A DNA stretch of 64,000 nt. Source: Amanita rubescens (Eukaryota > Basidiomycota > Agaricomycetes > Agaricales > Amanitaceae). The notes under the pieces are model-generated. The model worked only from the letters and a program-made list of their open reading frames with translations. It did not search any database and was not told the DNA's origin. Positions within the stretch are counted from its first letter, which is position 1, and the number at the start of each line of letters is the position of its first letter. The stretch spans positions 1 through 64,000 of the forward strand of contig WION01000069.1 in the NCBI GenBank assembly GCA_015039365.1, written 5' to 3'. The position numbers and the translations under genes are program-made. Below are positions 11,437-22,698 of this stretch, in pieces.

Positions 11437-12802
11437 TCAGCTATTGAAACCACCTAAACTCGGGGCACGATCGACTTTCCTTCCGTCCATACTATGAATG
11501 TGAGACGTGCCGCCTAGATCCATATTGTCCATTCCCAAGAGTTGCGTTTCACCCCTAACAGAAGTGACTCCGGCCAAAATGCGATACATAATGACGGAGA
11601 ATACAAGGCCCTAATAATTACATAAGTTTTAGAAATGAAACGGGTCGTAAGATAGGTTGGTGCTTACGACAAGAGAGGAAATCTAGCGCCAAGAGGACGA
11701 CGAATGAGTTTTAAAGGGAAAAAAAAGAGGGGTGGTACTGACAGCATCCAAGATAACGTATTGGAACCATGAATCAGACTTGTAGAGTATGAGCAGAACC
11801 AAGAGGGCTGCTGAGTATATTGCTCCGGATTCGACTATGAGGAGTAAGACGGGATACAATCGTTTGTTAGAGCGCCTGATTCCTTTGTTGTTGATCCGCC
11901 ATAACCTGTAAGCGACGAGACCTACGACGTGTCAACACCGATCCGTGCAAAAAAAAAGACAAAAGCGTATGCATAACTTGTCCCAATAAGATTCGTCGCC
12001 AGGGTCATCGAAAAGAAGGAGACGATCCATTGTTGCAGTTGAGTTACGAATATATCAGAGTCGGGGACAACGCGATCAAAGTAATAAAGAATCCCGATGC
12101 CGGTCGCTAACCGGAATAAAAATCAGCGATGTGTGTGTTGTATTTCTTTTGTTCTCGATGGCTGGCTTACCCGTGCTGCCTAGCAAAAGGAGAATAGGAA
12201 AGCCGACGATGAAAATGTTCTTATCCCAGGCAAGGTAGCATCTCCATATCTGCCGATAAATCAGGGCGTGGTTCGATGTTTGCGGAAAACTTACGACTAG
12301 AGCGTCGCCAAGGAGCGTTTGCGCTACATACAGCGTACTTCCGAACATCTGGGTAAATTCCGAAAGTCGGTTGAAGAACGCCGAAGGTCCTCCCGGTGCA
12401 TTAGGATATATAATAAACGCTTTGATGATTCGCGTAAAGTTGACGCTAATGTGCTTTCCGAGTCATTTGGCATAAGTGAAAGAATCAAAACGAGCGTCGA
12501 TGCTCACGCACTGTGGTTGCGATCACGAATAGCAAGATCGATACGAGAAACATGCGTCTACGAGCTGCTAGCAAGACCGATCGCCCGCTCCCTCCTAAGA
12601 AGAGGGCGGTCGTGATAACGAATAGCACCGTATAAGCACCTGTAAAAATCCGTTAAATACGAGCGGACGAGATCATGAGCGGCTCAAACCATAAAGAAGC
12701 GTTTGTACAAAGATAGATACAAGTTTTGCCTGCAATTGATGCTATGAGGGACGTTGAATTGAACGAATTGACAGATGTACCTCGTCTGCTGGAAAAGCCA
12801 TC
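11437..12802 (-). CDS. Seven-transmembrane basidiomycete membrane protein, copy 2
   Basis: Paralogue of the preceding gene in convergent orientation. Exons complement: 12690..12729, 12512..12639, 12295..12453, 12171..12249, 11978..12106, 11743..11921, 11668..11682, 11437..11610. Their lengths (40,128,159,79,129,179,15) match copy 1 almost base for base. Landmarks: AKLVSIFVQTLLYG, GAYTVLFVITTALFL, HISVNFTRII, TLLGDALV, IWRCYLAWDK, GIGILYYFDRVVP, ESGAIYSAALLVLLILY. The C-terminal tail is shorter. The likely first exon starts at 12802 (MAFPADE, like MTIGPDE in copy 1) but joins one base out of phase: the donor reads GAGGGTAC where copy 1 has GAGGTCAG. So the start is either frameshifted or differs from copy 1. 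About 307 aa if corrected. Confidence 0.78.
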
Positions 12803-15116
12803 TTTCCCGGGGGGGCACTTGGAAGTCGGCTTTTACAGTCCCGCCGCGATTATTAAAGTCGTATCGGAAAACTTTATCAGCAAAACAGGAACGCACTATT
12901 TTAAGGATTCGAGCGATTTTAGTATTGACAATGACAGTTGTAGATCATAAGAATGAGGGGTATACGGTATCATTTATGTCCACTTGACCTCCATTTTTGG
13001 CTTCTTCGTCTCCGCTAGGTTATATATCAAGCTTCATGGTTTCTGGAACATGCTAGTCATTTTACAACGATATGGCGAGGAAATGATATACCACGTTCAG
13101 GATAAGCGCCTCTCGGAGGCCGAGGGAATCGCCCACCAGCGTGGGCGTTCGGCGGTGTTATATAAAAACAGGTAATAATCCTTGGTGCAGCCGCGCATTG
13201 GAATCGCGTGCTTATTGATGACTTCATTTTCGACAACACGTGTGCAGCTTCTTGGAGGCATGCACCATCCTTCTGCCATTGCTAAATACGACAGCGATGC
13301 CTATAGTACTGATGTAATGCCAAGTTCCTGGCTGATGTGATAGCAACGGAACACATGTCAATCGCTCATACTTACGATGCGTTGGCCTCCCTCTCGAATC
13401 TCGATTCGGCCTTCCGGGACTTACTTACCCACGTCCAGCGTTGATACGATGGAGCCTGTCATACCGTGGTAAATCACAGTATCCACTTCGGCAAGGACAC
13501 GGCACAGCCTCTGCTTATCATCCTCGTAGGTTTTAGAAACGTTTTCTCCAAGTGACATCCGCCCTTAATGCTTCCACTTTCTGAACATCATATTACTTGT
13601 CATTCCCATTCAGCGAACATCCCACGATGTTTATCTGCTTGGCCAATGAGATCTACGTACGTATACATTCACAGTTACCCCTCGTCTAGTCTACGTTCCG
13701 GCATCTATTGTCATCTAAAATTCTAGGGAGGAAAAAGTGTACAACTTGGTTTCGTGCCGAAGGAAGTTCAACTTCCTACTCAAAGCTTGTCAAAGGCCCC
13801 TGTTCGCTCTCCGAACTCTAAAGCTTTTCGTGCTGCTGCATCCATTGCCGACGCCATACTACGGCCAATTCCTGTTCCCCAAGTTGTTCCATTTACTGAC
13901 AAAGTCAAGTTTTCAGCGTCGTCCTCAAGTCAATGGGTATAGGGCCTACTTTGAACATCAAACGTATAGACGGGATTATGATCTGGGCCTTGGTATGATT
14001 TCTGGGAATAGGTGGGTCTAGCACGATTCCTGCAGCGGTTGTGCAAGACGGTTCGCCATGCTTGAATCGCTTGTCAGGCCCGGAAAGCCTGAGAAAGAGG
14101 ATCACTCACTTTGTGTATTGTCCATGTCAAGATTTCTCTTCGTATCCGAGTGCTCAAGGGTAGATATGTCGCGTGTTGATGTTCTCTCAGGTATGCCATC
14201 TTTTATACCCTCGCAGACCGTTGTGTATATTTCCCATTTCCTGTGCTGGCTAGTGGCGAAACGGTAGGGCGAGGAATGGAATTTATTATATTACCAAACA
14301 CGACTCTAACATCGGGGAAAGGACATTGCCTATCGACACGAGTGGGATATACTGTGTCACCGGTATTGGTTGACCGTGCAGCATGTGTCTCTCCGCCGTT
14401 TTCGCTCAATGACGATGTTTCAACGGGCGGAGCGCACACTTTCATGATGAAAATTTCCGATACGTGCAGCCAGCGCTACGACCGACGCTGCCGCTGACAT
14501 GCAATCCACCATCGCTCATCGCGGACAAGGAGGGCCTGAAGCACGTTTGCAACGCGGATATTGGTCCATGAGGCAATGTGTCACGGTGATTACAAACTCA
14601 TGTTGGATGCCCCGAATGACAGTTTTGCGAAATAAAGTTATTGCTGTGCGTCTGCGACAGGGTTTATGTTCAAGAATTGCCTTGCACAGCATTAGGGGGC
14701 TGGATCAGATGCCGATCAGTTGCTGGTGCTAGTTCCAATACAATTCAAGTGAAGTATGCCTTGCTGAAGCTCAAAAATCGAGGTTCAGGGACAACATGCA
14801 ACAGGAACCAAGTCCAGACGAAGGAAATTGTTTTCTAACCCATAATCCGATAGGATCGAAAAAACAAAACTAACATTGAATGTCGCATACTTGAGTCCCA
14901 TAACTGGTCCTATGATTGGTTTAAGTGATATTTCAGTTACTAGCATTAGGTCGTACGGCATTGAAAGGTAAGACACAAGCAGTCGGAAATCAGGCTACAA
15001 AGTACTATGTCCGCCTTGCGCGCTGGTGAATTAATGAAGAGCCTGAGTTACAAGCGGTCACGTAATCACGTAAGCGTACATATGGAGCGCGACTACACTC
15101 TAGGTTAAGATGAACC
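12803..15116. other. 2.3 kb region with no confident gene
   Basis: Between 7TM copy 2 and the P450 terminus. Many short unrelated frames on both strands and no family recognised. One possible two-exon small ORF is listed separately (13627-13942). The rest looks like unconstrained or decayed sequence. Confidence 0.4.
13627..13942 (+). CDS. Possible small two-exon ORF, unknown
   Basis: ATG at 13627 begins MFICLANEIY; a GTACGT donor at 13657 and TCTAG acceptor at 13726 keep phase and lead to a frame with a coding look (GGKSVQLGFVPKEVQLPTQS..., then RSPNSKAFRAAASIADAIL) to the stop at 13940-13942. About 82 aa, no family recognised. The final bases (TGGGTATAG) could instead be a donor, making this the 5' part of a longer or broken gene. 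Not convincing alone. Confidence 0.25.
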
Positions 15117-17174
15117 TCATACCCGCTTGCGGAACATCACCTCTGCTGTAGGATCCGGTGAAGAATTGGATCCAAACCACCATTCAGCTGGAAGTCCGCG
15201 GTCATTCGCCATTTTAACGTCGTAGTTCAACAGAATGTACGCAAGCATAGCCTTGATCTCGTTAGCGGCGAAAAATCGGCCAGGGCTAGATTCAGTTAGC
15301 ATATCAGACGGTGCCTGTTATCAAGCGGTAATTTGTACCATGCATGGCGACCGTGGCCAAAAACCATGAAATCGGGTGTCGGTGTTGCCATTCCATGTTT
15401 TGTGCTTTCCCCTTCCTGTTCGCGCTTCTTCGCAAATCGAAACCCGTCGAAGATGTCGGGATCTGGATAGTTTTCCTAGACAAAAATGTTCCAAATGTTT
15501 AAAAACCTGGTAAATCGAACACGAACTGCATCTTGGTGGACACAACGATGAGGAACACTGATCAGAGATCCCGCGGGGATCGTCATCCCGTTCGAAAACG
15601 TGAAATCTTTCACTGCTTTGCGCGTCACGGTAACTTAACAGCTAGAGGTGAGAAAAGAAAGCGGTAGCGGGCGAAGTGCGAAACATACGGAGTCCTCCCC
15701 CAGATAATCGTTGCGACTCTTTCAGGAAACTATCCACTTTCGATAGTCTTCCGACGGCAGCTTTCGTCCAACCATCTGCATTTATAACAGTCTCAACTTC
15801 TTCACGCATCGGTTGCACATATTCAGGATGGGTAGCCAGGTAAAAAAGTGCAGTGGTGACAGCCTGATAATGCATATGAATGTTTTTGTCCGCTCGAGCC
15901 AGAGATTTACATACCATCGTTGTAGTATGAATAGCTACAAAATTCAGAAGCAATATGCGGATGGTCAAGTTCTTGATACTCCGCCTGTGTGGTTCTTTCG
16001 CAACGTCTAATAGCCAACTTATTGCATCGTTCTTTAGTAGAGTGTGAATTTTTTCGAATGCGACGTTGAATAAGTACTGACTGGTTTGTCTGGCCAATCT
16101 TTGCCATATTGCGCCTCTTGTTTGATGCGTTCCTCGATCAAAGGTTGTAGGTGCTGTATTCCACGCTTAATACCGTTTGGAACCTTCCGTAAGAACTTAG
16201 CAACAATGCTGCGAGAGGTTAGAATGCTAATCGTATTTAGAAGAGGAACTACTGACTGCCTGAGGGAGATTGGAAACATGTTGATAATGCTCGCCGCGAT
16301 CACTATGTCAACAGTAAAGTTCTCATTTAATAACCTGTAATCAGGATCACGACCTACGAAACGTGAGGCATGTCCGGATGTTCAGTCACGGACGGTACTC
16401 ACATAAAGGTAACCCGACGAGCATCCTATTGACTGCCCTACACACGATACCTAAAATGGTCTTGCGCGCGGTAACGGTTGTCCATTCTGATGATAGTCAG
16501 CAGTCATTCTCTGTGAGAATCAAATGCGCGTACCGTTTCCTTTGGTAGGTATGTATTCGGGAAAGGCAGCAGCGATCTCGTCTTGAACATCCGAAAACCG
16601 GGCGGCAATATTTCGTGTAAGATGTGACCTAACGACGTCGATATGAGAAGTATCTTCATGCGTCTCGCGTCCAAGAAGAAGGTCGGTATGGATCATCTAC
16701 ACAGCCATCAGCAAATAAACATCGCATGGATGTGCAAGATACATTACCTCGGCAGCGGCGTCTAGGAACGAAAGTTCGTCGTCAGATGCTTTTCGAACAT
16801 CTTCGAACAATTGAGGACCAGTGACAACAACCATCCATTGTGTCATCATGGGTATTTTGAAGATAGATCCACGATACTGTGAATGATGGTCCAAAACGCG
16901 TCATCGGCATTTATACATACTCACCTTGTCGTAGCCCTCCTGCACCATTGCTCTTCCATCTCGCAGAAATCGTAAAGCACCTATGTACGAACCCAGGATT
17001 CCAGAGGGACCGATAGTCGGAATTCCGCTCAACTGCAAGCATGATTTAGCTACAGATGACGATTTTCACTGCATAAGAAGGGCCTATGCGTACCTTCCTA
17101 TGCTTTTTCCAAGCGGACAAAAAACACGAGAACAAAATGGCGACCGCAAAGACAAAGGTGATCTTTGCGTCCAT
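15117..17174 (-). CDS. Cytochrome P450 monooxygenase
   Basis: Twelve exons rebuilt in phase: complement(17094..17174,16925..17032,16748..16876,16534..16696,16403..16486,16257..16353,16082..16208,15915..16031,15689..15863,15527..15633,15339..15475,15117..15285), 497 aa. N-terminal membrane anchor (ITFVFAVAILFSCFLSAW), then PTIGPSGILGSY. The I-helix region reads FVAIHTTTMAVTTALFYLATHPE, the ExxR motif is ESQR, and the heme loop is FGHGRHACPGRFFAANE. The heme cysteine codon is split by the last intron (TG|C). The form resembles fungal ent-kaurene-oxidase-like P450s; the substrate is unknown. It would sit in the ER membrane and use P450 reductase. Same strand as the FAD oxidase upstream, a possible metabolic pair. 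Confidence 0.92.
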
Positions 17175-17920
17175 GGATGGTTACTATGGGCTGTCGTAGG
17201 CTCGTAGCAGAGCTACTTAAGCCAAGCATACGGGAGGCCGGGAAAAGCGACAATAATCATGATGAGTCATGTCGGGCCTATATCAATCATTTTATATCGA
17301 CAAATTTGCAAAAAATCTTTTGCGGGTGGCCCGTAGTTGTCAACAAGGTTTCGTCACGTCGGCCAGCTAGTCATGCTCACTTGGAGCCCGGCTGAGTTTG
17401 ATACTGACGTGTCTCGCTGCTCTTCGGCACTACGGCGCAGGAGTGGCTCAGGAATGTCCAACGCCGTATAGCTAGTCTAGCATCAGATGACGACGGATGC
17501 ATATTTCTTTGTTCCGGTTTGGCCGACGTTTTACGGCAGTTACCGACGTCCCAACTACGTGAAATGTTCCCTCAACGTTGGTCGTGGACCTGTGGTTGAA
17601 CGTTGAACCATTGTTGTACCGCCATTCTACTGGATGCCTATACCGAATCCCGTTTTCTCAGGGACATGTACGGAGAGCGACATCTAGAAAAGTGCAGGTG
17701 ACACTCAGGTTCCTCCATATGGAAGGAAAACACGCTTAAGGGGCTGCAAAAAACTGCGATCAAACGTGCAAGTGGGAACCTGATGAGCTGACTCGGATTT
17801 CATCGCCTTGCAGGCAAGTTTCCAACAACACTTCCAGCGCGCATGCACGGGTGACGGAGGTCAAACGCTACGTTTAAATTTAGATCATGGCTCATCATGG
17901 ATAAGCTTATGAGAATTGAA
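17175..17920. other. Intergenic between P450 and FAD oxidase
   Basis: About 750 bases holding the promoter of the P450 and the 3' end of the oxidase. No open frame with a recognisable product. Confidence 0.5.
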
Positions 17921-19533
17921 CTACTCAAAGTCTGGTGATATGGTATACCCTTTGTTCCAAACCTTTTCAGGATCGTACTTGGCTTTCAGCCTCCTCAGTC
18001 TGGAATAGTTTCTCCCATAGACATCAGCAACATCCTCGTGGCTTTGCAGAGCAGTGTATGCTGGTGTTGGAACGCTGGTTCCTGTTTTATCAACATTTGC
18101 CTTCTTGATATAACTCGAGGTTTTGGCTACCCATTCGTACGCAGCGGGGTCATCCTGGGGAGAAGAATGACTGCTCGTCATCATTGAAGATATTAATAAG
18201 GCTGATAACATCCAACAACCTTACACGTACCTGCTTGTGATTACTACGTAGTAATGCGGTACCCTAGTCGGAAAGGCCGTGGCTTCCACCGCCACCTCGG
18301 CAATTTTCTTAGGACATCCGAATTCCCATAGAAGTGTCCCTGTCTTGCGTTCCTCGGTGCTGGTGAAGGAGACCCAGTCATCATAAATTGCGGTAACGAC
18401 GTCGTCCCACAAGTCAACGAACGACGCCTGGCATGTAACAAAACGGCGCGGACCGGTCATACTTTCAAACGAATGATCATTCGCGTGGGCGAAAGCGGCC
18501 AATCCTGGCACCGTCTCCATGCTTTGGAACACAGGTTGAAGACGCATGCGGAAAGGGGATAAAATCTGTTCTGCCTTCTCGGTAGATCCCTCAATATAGG
18601 GTATAATAGCGAGGCTTGGCTAGAAAACGTAATAATCATTCAACTTTGACAGATCTAGGCTATGCAGCTGCACTCACGGCATAATTGGGCGGTCTTCTAC
18701 AAAAGCATAACACCAATTTAGATCCTGGCTGTTGCGACGTCACAAACTCCTATTTGACGTCAGAAGGCAAGAAAAGTTTGCTATCAATACATAGCCTCAC
18801 TCTAAGCGCTTGCAGTATAGTTGGTAATTCAGTCCCAGGATATGCCAGAATGCCCATTTGAACTGGCCCATAAGAGCGGTATGCTTTTAGCACGAATTCA
18901 ACGACGATGCCGAATTGGCTTCCCGCCCCTAGTCATCATGAAATGCAAGGTTAAAAGTTAAATCCGAACAAACATACCTCTGATAGCCCAGAATAGATCG
19001 GCTTCAATTTCAGCGCTACACGTCACGACACTTCCATTAGCGAGGACAACAGTTGCTTGGACGACGTTGTCGAGCGCCAAGCCACGACGACTTGAAATTG
19101 TCGAATAACCTCCGCCTGCGGTAAAGCCTCCCACTCCGATGCTCCCAAAGCCGGCACCTACAACTTCAAGGCCATGCTTTTCAACCTCATCATATATGGC
19201 ACCCCACAAAGCACCGCCACCCACGGCAACTGTTTTCTTGTCTTCAGATACCTTAACGTGGTTGATCCTAGCCAGATCAATGACGATTCCTCCCTCAGAT
19301 GATGATGCACCTGACGGATCGTGCCCACCACACTTCACGGCAAGATCAAGTGGAGGGCTCTGGGAGCGCGCGAAACGGAGGATCTCGACAATATCCGAGG
19401 GGAGCGCTGGGTATATGACGTAGGCGGCGCGACGGACTGCTACTTCCGACACACGAGCGATGGCCTTTTCATACGAAGGGGATGAAGGGGTTATGATTGA
19501 GCCTTGTATTTTCAAGTCATGTATCGCAGTCAT
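17921..19533 (-). CDS. FAD-binding berberine-bridge-type oxidoreductase
   Basis: Five exons: complement(18978..19533,18801..18928,18678..18749,18231..18619,17921..18170), 464 aa. The ATG at 19533 begins MTAIHDLKIQGSIITP; the open frame further 5' lacks a better start. FAD_binding_4 domain: YPALPSDIVEILRFAR, KCGGHDPSGASSSEGG (the His is the usual covalent FAD site), VGGGALWGAIYDEVEKHGLEVV, GGFTAGGGYS. The C-terminal BBE motif is NYSRLRRLKAKYDPEKVW. No signal peptide is evident, so it is probably intracellular. Family members oxidise alcohols, sugars or alkaloid-like substrates with O2. Exon 5 uses the upstream acceptor GAGCAG at 18171-18173, the only one that keeps phase. Confidence 0.9.
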
Positions 19534-20597
19534 GGCCCTGAGTGACGAGTCCTCGACGTGAGAGATGGGGACTATATATCGAATCAGCATATATCGAGTC
19601 ATAAGTTGCCGGTCACGATCGGCCCCGCCAGGCACCCATGGAGATGCTCATCTTAATTGCGGGGGTGATGATTTACCAGGGCTACGGCGGTAACAGGGAA
19701 TGATATGGTCGTTTTGAAGTTCACCGTGAGTCGTGTTCCGTGACGTTTTGCCACTCCCTGCTGCAATACAGAACGTTTGGATAGACCCATAAGAGTAGCG
19801 ACGTATGTGATTTCTCCAGTCCTCAATCGAGCGTGGCTACGTATAAGGTTACAGTGACGATGAAGGCGAGCGTGTCTGGAGCACGGGGAGGACGAGCGTA
19901 GGTGTTCCACTAAATCTATCAACATCAATAACGACATTACAGAAACAGTCATAGAAGCCTACTATCAGATTCGCTGATACTTTTTAGTTCCAAGTTGAAG
20001 TAGTATCCAACGGTTGTGGTGGTGTTGCTAGGCACGGTAGTCAACACCCTGAGCGCTTAAAGAGACTTAGGCTGGTTGTCGTGGCACCACATTCTTGACG
20101 GGCCTGATCATGAAGAAGGTAACTTGGACCAAACAGTGTGAGAGGAAACTGAATAAGCACGGTTGTAGCATGACATGGATGAAAGAGGCGAAGCTCATCT
20201 GAGTTCTCACGGCGCGAACCTGACACCGTGATGAGCGTTCTGGAACATGCAACTTCAAACTTCAGAATAGCATCACCGTCGACGTTCGAGTCATTATGCA
20301 GCAACCACTGACAAAGGGCAAGTAAACGTTTTGTCTTGGAAGCTATATATGATGCTGAGGGCTCCAGACCCACGCGGTATTCGCGGTTGAAGCCGACCCT
20401 GTTCCCAATTTCACTTTCAAGATGATGGTGGCGTTTAGCTGCGTTCTATTAAAGATCGAAGCTAATCTTCATTGAGTTGGCCAGGATTCAATGCAAATTC
20501 ACTGTCCACATGCCCCATGGTACCTTTTATTATTCGTGACTTGATCTTCATCACCCATATATACTTAGCGCCCTCTTACCGCTCGACTCAATGAGTG
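19534..20597. other. 1.06 kb divergent intergenic region
   Basis: Between the starts of the FAD oxidase (-) and the DUF6533 gene (+). Minus-strand frames at 19653-19952 and 20041-20373 lack motifs. Probably shared promoter space plus decayed sequence. Confidence 0.4.
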
Positions 20598-22290
20598 ATG
20601 TCGTCGATGTCCCCTCCGCCTCAAAATGTCCAACAGACCTCTGACACGGCCTTTTCCCATTTGTGAGTGCTTAACTCTGCTTGTCGTGAGAATTGATCAT
20701 GACTATCACCTTCGAAAGAGTATCGACGAAGTACTATGTACTAGCCTCATGTGTAATGCTGGTATACGACCAAATTCTCACATTCGAGGTGTGTTAATTT
20801 GCTCATTTGACAAGTCTGCGACTAATTAACACCCCCGTAGCAAGAACGGGTTTATATCTGGAACCGAAAGAAAAACATTCCATCTTGCTTGTTTATAACC
20901 TTCCGCTATTTCACTCTGATTGTCACTCTACTCAACCTGGTTGCCGAGCACGACCCACGTTGGACCGGTTCAATTTGCCGCAATTGGATATGGTTGCCCG
21001 TCTCCACTACCATGATTACGAACGCCACTACGGGAGGTACGTCGGTCTGCAATGCTGGTAGCCGCTTTTAATCGTGATCACAACAAACCAGTCATTCTCG
21101 GTGCGTTTCAAGTCAATCTAAAGACCAGACACCGAACGAGCGTTTACAGTCATGAGAGTCCATGCTATCTATTCCCGTTGTATGTGACCTGTGATGATTT
21201 TCACGTTTCGCTGATACCGACACGGGCATAGCAAAGTGGATCCTAGCCGTACTTGTTCCCGTTTACCTTGGAGAACTGATAGTAATGGGCGTACGTGGCA
21301 GCTCTTGCGGGTGATATGTAATATTTTGACGCCCTTTAGTGGTCTATTCCATCTGGAGTCCCAGCGAAAATGCCAGCTGGATTCGTCGGATGTATTCCAG
21401 TTGAAGAGCCAGGGACTGGACGACGTGAGGTTTAAGTACATGTCTTCGTCTCCTTGAAGTGATTGTTGCTTCGCAGGCCTGACTGCGATGTTCATCGCCG
21501 CGCTTATTTTTGATACAGTTATATTTTTGCTTACTCTATCAAGAGCATTATTCATGAGCGTCTCGAGTAGAAAGAATCTTACTCTGTTGACGTTGGTCGT
21601 ACGAGACGGCACTCTGTACTTTATGTACGTTTTGACGTTACCAGGCTCGAATCGGTGACCGATACTAAACCTTATTTATAGGGTTATTTTTGTGGTGAAC
21701 CTTGTCAACGTATTTCTCCTGGCGGTGCGTGTCTAAATTATTGTCATGCCAAAATTCATTTCAAATCTAGTTCGCAACGGTAAGATAGTAAATGCTTCCT
21801 GCATTCCTACCAGTATCATGCTTATTATTCCAGCCTGATCTGAGCGCCATAAATGCTCCCTTTGCCACCATGTCAGTATTAGTATCGTGCTCCAGCATCT
21901 GAATCGACCGACTAACGCGATTTAGGATTTCCACCGTTTTAGTAGCCCGGTAAAGTTAAACAATCGAGAGATAGAAGATGAAGCTCATTGTTCGAATTCA
22001 GACTCGTTCTCAATCTTAGAGAATCTGCTCAGAGGCTGACCCTCCACAAATCGACAATTATGACTGACACATCGGTGAATACTGTGTCTTGGAAAGTGGC
22101 AACATGCCCAAATGCCGCTTCATCAGAGTGTACCTCCGGAAATGAAAGACATACTACTGGGTTCGTATCCTCGTTCATGGGCCTTGATGAGTTCGATGTT
22201 GCTTTGAGATACGATGATGAGGACGATGAGGAAGATGACTTGCCAGTGACGGGGTTGAATACTCTCAGCAATTTAGATGGGACGCCGTAA
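20598..22290 (+). CDS. DUF6533-type multi-pass membrane protein
   Basis: Thirteen exons: join(20598..20662,20719..20788,20841..21036,21092..21100,21150..21179,21232..21290,21340..21424,21477..21624,21682..21724,21771..21779,21834..21871,21926..21949,22002..22290), 354 aa, all phases consistent. The N-terminal DUF6533 signature is KYYVLASCVMLVYDQILTFEQERVYIW. Hydrophobic segments follow: CLFITFRYFTLIVTLLNLV, SKWILAVLVPVYLGELIVMG, AMFIAALIFDTVIFLLTLS, and RDGTLYFMVIFVVNLVNVFLLA. ARLVLNLRE and an acidic tail (DDEDDEEDD) end the protein. The family is common in Agaricomycetes and has no known function. Two micro-exons of 9 bases each are needed to keep frame. A decayed paralogue lies at 24.9 kb. 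Confidence 0.85.
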
Positions 22291-22698
22291 TGCCAGGTGT
22301 TGGGCCAAGTTTGCGATTTATCTGAATATGGTCCATAGCGGCCAGAAGTCTGTAAAATTTTAAAGTTCCGAGGCCTGAAAGGTCACGAAACGTTGGTGAG
22401 GCAATGGCTACACGCAGCGGCGATACAACGCCATGCAGCGCACGGCAATTCGCGAGATAGGCGATGCAACCTGAGACTTGGCCCCAGCTGAAGAAAAGGT
22501 TGTTGTTTGCCCTTGCCCCCCTATGCTGACAAATGACCCTGTAGTGCCTGGCCTCCATGCCACGCGAAGCGGTGGCCCACAACCGACTTGTCGGTGGCGA
22601 AGGGGGCGCAGCCTGTCCGAGCGGAGTGTGAAGCGGCCATAGCGGCAATGTATCATAGCATGTGACATGTGACGTAACACAGTACACGGTTACACCCG
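22291..22698. other. Intergenic, about 400 bases
   Basis: Separates the DUF6533 gene from the F-box gene. Minus-strand frames here have no recognisable product. Confidence 0.4.

Noticed and set aside
15290..15300. Apparent loss of the P450 heme cysteine (SSPGR in the open frame)
   Set aside because: The frame there runs into an intron. Splicing at GTACAA (15338) and CTAG (15286) restores HACPGR in phase.
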